NCBI GenBank assembly: GCA_045631645.1
Contig: JAZQVC010000020.1
Span: 62,001 to 126,000 of the forward strand
Origin: SIG459 sp045631645
GTDB lineage: Bacteria; Bacillota; Clostridia; Oscillospirales; Oscillospiraceae
Length of the DNA stretch: 64,000 nt
Direction of reading: 5' to 3'
In this document: positions 60,640-64,000 of the stretch, one piece after another
Layout of the letters: every line of letters starts with the position of its first letter
Numbering within the stretch: the first letter of the stretch is position 1
Program-made: the position numbers and the translations under genes
The notes under the pieces: generated by a model
Seen by the model: the letters and a program-made list of their open reading frames with translations, nothing else
What the model was told of the DNA's origin: nothing
The model's database searches: none

Positions 60640-61756
60640 ATAACGGCAAGCCCTCAAACATACCGCCAAGATACATCTTTTCCATGTTTTGTGCTTCTCT
60701 TGGCTTGAATTGTGAAAGTCTATCTATTTTACTACCGGCAGGAGCTTTGAAAGTAATCAAGTCAATCTGATCCGGACGGAAGACAGAATTGGAGATTAGA
60801 TTTGTATGGTGAGAGGTGATGAACATTTGGGAAGCCTTAGCATTCTTCATAAAGAACTTAATGATTTTTTCGGCCAACTTATTATGCAGGCTGTTTCCGA
60901 ATTCATCAAACACCAACATTCCCGGGTTTTCGATTATGTTGATAAGATTGGGTAACATATCAGCAAACACTTGATTGCCTTGAGATTCTTCGAAGAAAGC
61001 TATGGGGAGGGGGAAGCTTTTTCGCTTAAAGAACACGATTTTTTTATTAGATCCAACAGATACGGTTAATCCTTCGCCACTGCTCTCGGAACCATACTCA
61101 ACAAAGAAATCATAGTTAAAATCCTGAAGATACTGGTTAACCTTATCCACACCATTCTCTTCTGCATATTTAACAATGGTTTTTCCCCAGTGCGCAGCTT
61201 GGTTGTATCCATCGATGCAGTAGGAGTTGTTTAAATAATCCATCATTTCACGAAGAACAGGTGCTTGTGGAAATCTGCCCGTATTAAAGGAGGCGGTGCG
61301 AAGAAAAAGTGTTTCGCTATCAAGTTTGTCATCTTGTGAAATGGAATCTCCGATTCTTAATTCACCATGTGTTCCTTCTCGCTTCAAAACTAAAATGCCG
61401 TCCACGGTCAACGCTTCGGAAATGCTTTTCGTAATAACATTATATTCGATTCTATAGACAACCTTTTTGCCACAGAAAAGGAACTCATATTCTACTGTAG
61501 TAAATGGGGTCTTGGCAAAAACACACCGATGCTTGGCAAAAGATGCGCCCTCACCTGTGATAAGATTGATAATAAAAGCAATTCCTTTTAGTGCATTAGA
61601 TTTTCCAGAAGCATTGGGGCCAATAAATAATGCGCCCTTTAATACATCATCACAAACATTCGTCTCGCCAAGTATAGAATATTTAGAAGCAGTGAAATCA
61701 AACTCGGTTCTTTCTGAGAAGGACAAAAAATTTGTGAGATACATTTTAGTAAGCAT
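60626..61756 (-). CDS. SMC/ABC-like ATPase of a two-gene abortive-infection type system
   Basis: 376 residues. Walker A GPNASGKSN is at about residue 45, directly after a strand-rich N-terminus (YLTNFLSFSERTEFDF). MLVFDEFGNSLHNKL (about 280) is Walker B and ITSHHTNLI (about 313) the switch His. This is the AAA_15/AAA_21-type ATPase of RloA, AbiLi and PARIS AriA. It overlaps its TOPRIM-like partner by 14 bp and is preceded by twin palindromes at 61816 and 61838. Confidence 0.82.
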   Translation of the reverse strand: MLTKMYLTNFLSFSERTEFDFTASKYSILGETNVCDDVLKGALFIGPNASGKSNALKGIAFIINLITGEGASFAKHRCVFAKTPFTTVEYEFLFCGKKVVYRIEYNVITKSISEALTVDGILVLKREGTHGELRIGDSISQDDKLDSETLFLRTASFNTGRFPQAPVLREMMDYLNNSYCIDGYNQAAHWGKTIVKYAEENGVDKVNQYLQDFNYDFFVEYGSESSGEGLTVSVGSNKKIVFFKRKSFPLPIAFFEESQGNQVFADMLPNLINIIENPGMLVFDEFGNSLHNKLAEKIIKFFMKNAKASQMFITSHHTNLISNSVFRPDQIDLITFKAPAGSKIDRLSQFKPREAQNMEKMYLGGMFEGLPLYEEI

Positions 61757-61809
61757 AGTAATCTCCTCCTTGTAAATAAATAATAATCAATACAGATGCT
61801 GATGTCAAT

Positions 61810-61815
61810 ATTATA
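61810..61815 (-). promoter_or_regulatory. -10 element of the ATPase/TOPRIM operon
   Basis: On the minus strand a perfect TATAAT about 55 bp before the ATG at 61756. No good -35 hexamer is found at 16-18 bp; that interval is filled by the two palindromes. Confidence 0.55.
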
Positions 61816-61852
61816 TGTAATTTTTTTACACTTATGCTGTAATAAAATTACA
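61816..61852. promoter_or_regulatory. Two 15-bp palindromes, candidate operators
   Basis: TGTAATTTTTTTACA at 61816-61830 and TGTAATAAAATTACA at 61838-61852 share TGTAA and TTACA arms with a 5-bp centre. Their centres are 22 bp apart, two helical turns, so a regulator could bind both on one face. They begin directly next to the -10 element and cover the -35 region. Confidence 0.65.
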
Positions 61853-61928
61853 CAAAAGAAAAAGATGAACCTATACTATTTTGATTTTTGATCTACGAGT
61901 ATACCCGCGTGTTCTGAGATAAATAGAT

Positions 61929-61956
61929 TTGCCCCATCTACATCGAGATGGGGCAA
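61929..61956. terminator. Hairpin downstream of the Rossmann-like gene
   Basis: TTGCCCCATCT and AGATGGGGCAA form an 11-bp stem over a 6-base loop, 44 bp beyond the stop at 62000 on the minus strand. The following T run is weak. Confidence 0.6.
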
Positions 61957-61999
61957 GTTAGTGATACTTTGAATTAGAAATATGAAATTGTTGTGCGAG

Positions 62000-62926
62000 T
62001 TAGATTTCATTTAGCTTGACGCCATATAAATAAGTATTATGTACGCTGTTGGCCCGATGATGTTTATACTCATCAGCTGTTGGATAGACAACACGTAAAC
62101 TATCGTGTGCCAATGCATATAAGCATACACCAAGGGCGACTGGTTTTGTACTAAGAGGAGCAACACAAGCCGGTTCGTCATCCGCAAGTTGATCTGCCAA
62201 GAAATTGTACGTTTCAAACGGGTTATTCGCAGGAACATATCTTATTCTCTCACGCCGCCTGGTGAGCAGATCGAAGTTGTTAATCACACTGATATCTTTG
62301 TACTTCTCGAAAAACGAAGGGAGATTGTTTACTACAGTTAGTTTATCGTATCGGACATCTTCGCTCACTTTTGCAGACAATACTCCTTCAAAACCCAAGA
62401 AGATTATCATTTGGGTATGAGACATGTCTTCAGAAGTCCCTCCAAAACCCACTAAATCAATAGTTTTTAGGTTGCCAAAATATGAGTGATATGAAGTAAA
62501 GGGTTCAGCTTCAAACTCATATTCAATAGGAGTAGAGTATGCGATGCGCAGGCAGACATTTTCATTGAGCAGCTTTAATGATTTGAGGAGAACAAACATC
62601 TCTGGAATTCTGATTGATGTAACATCAATCAGAATTTTGTGAGATTTTAAAATTTCCTCATTCTCTTGGAGATTCAACAAGAAAGATACGGAATCACCGG
62701 AAACATCAATTATAGCAATATCAGCTGATGGAAATGCTGTTTTAAGAAGATCGATGTCAAATGCATCATACTTAAGCAAAAGTACTTTGGTAATTACATT
62801 TGGTGCTTCTCTAAGGTTGTTCAACAGTGCAATAGCTCGATCATCGGATCCGCTTGCCATAATGAATACCTCTGCGTCGTATTCTGCAACTTGAGAAACT
62901 TCAGTGATATCATACAATATACTCAT
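62000..62926 (-). CDS. Rossmann-like protein of unknown function, partner of the ORC-like gene
   Basis: 308 residues. AEVFIMASGSDDRAIALLNNL at the N-terminus and ILIDVTSIRIPEMFVLLKSL (about residue 98) suggest a two-lobed Rossmann-like or CARF-like fold with conserved Asp/Thr-Ser. NLKTIDLVGFGG comes later. I know the pattern from uncharacterised proteins of defence neighbourhoods but cannot name the family. GGAGGTAAT lies before the ATG, which overlaps the stop of the ORC-like gene by one base, so the two form one operon. Confidence 0.55.
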   Translation of the reverse strand: MSILYDITEVSQVAEYDAEVFIMASGSDDRAIALLNNLREAPNVITKVLLLKYDAFDIDLLKTAFPSADIAIIDVSGDSVSFLLNLQENEEILKSHKILIDVTSIRIPEMFVLLKSLKLLNENVCLRIAYSTPIEYEFEAEPFTSYHSYFGNLKTIDLVGFGGTSEDMSHTQMIIFLGFEGVLSAKVSEDVRYDKLTVVNNLPSFFEKYKDISVINNFDLLTRRRERIRYVPANNPFETYNFLADQLADDEPACVAPLSTKPVALGVCLYALAHDSLRVVYPTADEYKHHRANSVHNTYLYGVKLNEI

Positions 62927-64000
62927 TAGGTATTACCTCCATCAAATACGGACATTTGATCCATATCAAGAGAAGATAGTTTTTTTGTAGAACTACTGCG
63001 CTTCTTTTTCGTTGCAGTCAATTTGCTGATTTTGTGGCCCGCAATCATTTGATCGATGTCTTCCGCTGAGAATACGACATTGACACCACCACGTACACGA
63101 TAGGAGATGTTAAATATGGGAGAGAACACCCGGTTTATTGCATATAAATAACCTTCTTGGCCAACACCGGCAGAGAGCCTTTGCATCTCTCTTCTGCGTT
63201 TAATAAGTGCCCAACTCTCTGCAATGTCTACGACATCTTTGCAGGTTGCAGTGAGATCTTCTGGAGAAAAGGTGAACTGGGTTGTCTCTGGATAACGAAT
63301 AAGCTTATCCTTGTGGTATTCGGAGAAAACGTTGCCGATTCCAAGAATTAGGTTTTTGATTGATTTACCGTTCTGGATTATTGAGCAGACAGAGTTAAAC
63401 TCAGAAATCGAGTAGTCTCTAATGGCACGGCTTTGTGAATCAACAGAGACTTGGCCTGTAGTTGTAAAATACTTTTTTTCGTAAAAGAAGGCATCACTGA
63501 TGATTGCTTTACAAAGGTTAATGAAGGTGCGAGCATTGCCTTCCGATAGATAGCATAGGGTATTAAAACTATAATATGCTTTATCCTTTTTGTATGCTGA
63601 GCAAATAAAGACTGTTAATGCATATCTATACTTGTTATTGTAATCATTTGCGAATTTCTCTTTTAAAGGGTGTTCACCTTTTTCAAACTGTGCTCTCATC
63701 GCTTCTGCTGCTACGCGGGCAGAGGTGAGCAAATCTTCGCTATCCTCGCTGCGCGACACCCACAATGCACATAGAGTTTCAGCTATTCTGTTTTTGGGGT
63801 AAGAAATAATCTGGATTATTTGTTGGCGCAGTTTTTCGTCAGCTATTTTGGGATTTTCTCGAAGAAGGATATCGAGATGTGTAGTGCGGTTAGCAATAAT
63901 TCTATCGCACTCGGCATCCAAGTCCTCTTTTTCTCCTAGAATTTTAGCAAGATTGTTTGAAATTTCAATGCCCTCAAATGCTTCTAGCCGTTTTTCTGCA
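62926..64000 (-). CDS. ORC/Cdc6-like protein, C-terminal part (5' end outside the window)
   Basis: The frame stays open to the window edge; at least 358 residues are visible. YYSFNTLCYLSEGNARTFINLC resembles the sensor-2 and lid region of ORC/Cdc6-type AAA+ ATPases, followed by SVDSQSRAIRDYSISEFNSV, as expected for the switch to a winged-helix domain. The Walker motifs would be upstream, outside the window. The last 35 residues are Lys/Ser-rich. Bacterial ORC-like ATPases of this kind occur in defence islands. The call depends on unseen sequence. Confidence 0.5.
   Translation of the reverse strand, partial: AEKRLEAFEGIEISNNLAKILGEKEDLDAECDRIIANRTTHLDILLRENPKIADEKLRQQIIQIISYPKNRIAETLCALWVSRSEDSEDLLTSARVAAEAMRAQFEKGEHPLKEKFANDYNNKYRYALTVFICSAYKKDKAYYSFNTLCYLSEGNARTFINLCKAIISDAFFYEKKYFTTTGQVSVDSQSRAIRDYSISEFNSVCSIIQNGKSIKNLILGIGNVFSEYHKDKLIRYPETTQFTFSPEDLTATCKDVVDIAESWALIKRRREMQRLSAGVGQEGYLYAINRVFSPIFNISYRVRGGVNVVFSAEDIDQMIAGHKISKLTATKKKRSSSTKKLSSLDMDQMSVFDGGNT

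Overview
The window reads as the chromosome of an anaerobic, low-oxygen-tolerance Firmicute of the class Clostridia, probably an uncultured gut lineage. The support is an Rnf complex in the clostridial order rnfCDGEAB with a divergent flavinyltransferase, a superoxide-reductase gene, a member of the iron-only hydrogenase regulator family, a glycine riboswitch on a sodium/amino-acid symporter, the ylxM-ffh-rpsP-khpA-rimM operon, a Firmicutes-type Lgt, and sortases with LPxTG proteins. No rRNA gene or complete tRNA gene was seen, so I do not name a genus.

Positions 1 to about 38,700 look like ordinary chromosome with dense short operons. From left to right: rnf (minus) and apbE (plus) sharing a promoter region; a structured leader RNA with an attenuator ahead of a TM1266-like regulator and an ABC importer; a TauE/SafE transporter; an operon of two phytol/polyprenol kinase-like membrane proteins and a DUF2461 protein; an orphan DNA methyltransferase; a lipoprotein; nagB with a split transketolase; a membrane LuxR regulator; a run of uncharacterised envelope proteins; superoxide reductase; the SRP/ribosome-biogenesis operon; an M16 protease-like pair with lgt; a glycine-riboswitch-controlled symporter; a group of orphan small, partly membrane proteins; and a BlaI/M56 sensor pair.

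From 38,895 to the right edge the window is accessory DNA. Three direct repeats of about 190 bp (38895, 42139, 47016) each begin with a 23-base sequence that, on the minus strand, reads like the 3' end of a tRNA with CCA, and each is preceded by a hairpin. They divide the left part into two small integrative units. Unit 1 (38895-42138) carries a PHP-ATPase gene and the fused 3' remnants of an abiE-type toxin gene and an integrase gene. Unit 2 (42139-47015) carries two HEPN-like genes, an AbiE-type toxin/regulator pair and an intact tyrosine integrase. Right of the third repeat lies a larger, partly decayed integrative/conjugative-type element with parA, parB, a thioester adhesin, a backbone pilin, two sortases, a DUF4314 protein and ArdC. 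It is followed by two further probable defence operons: an SMC-like ATPase with a TOPRIM-like partner, and an ORC/Cdc6-like protein with a Rossmann-like partner of unknown function.

The most interesting items are the tandem repeat-bounded mini-elements with their deletion scar, the twin palindromes in front of the ATPase/TOPRIM operon, the ORC-like two-gene module at the right edge, and the unassigned leader RNA at about 5,495-5,654. All family assignments come from reading motifs by eye; no database search was run.
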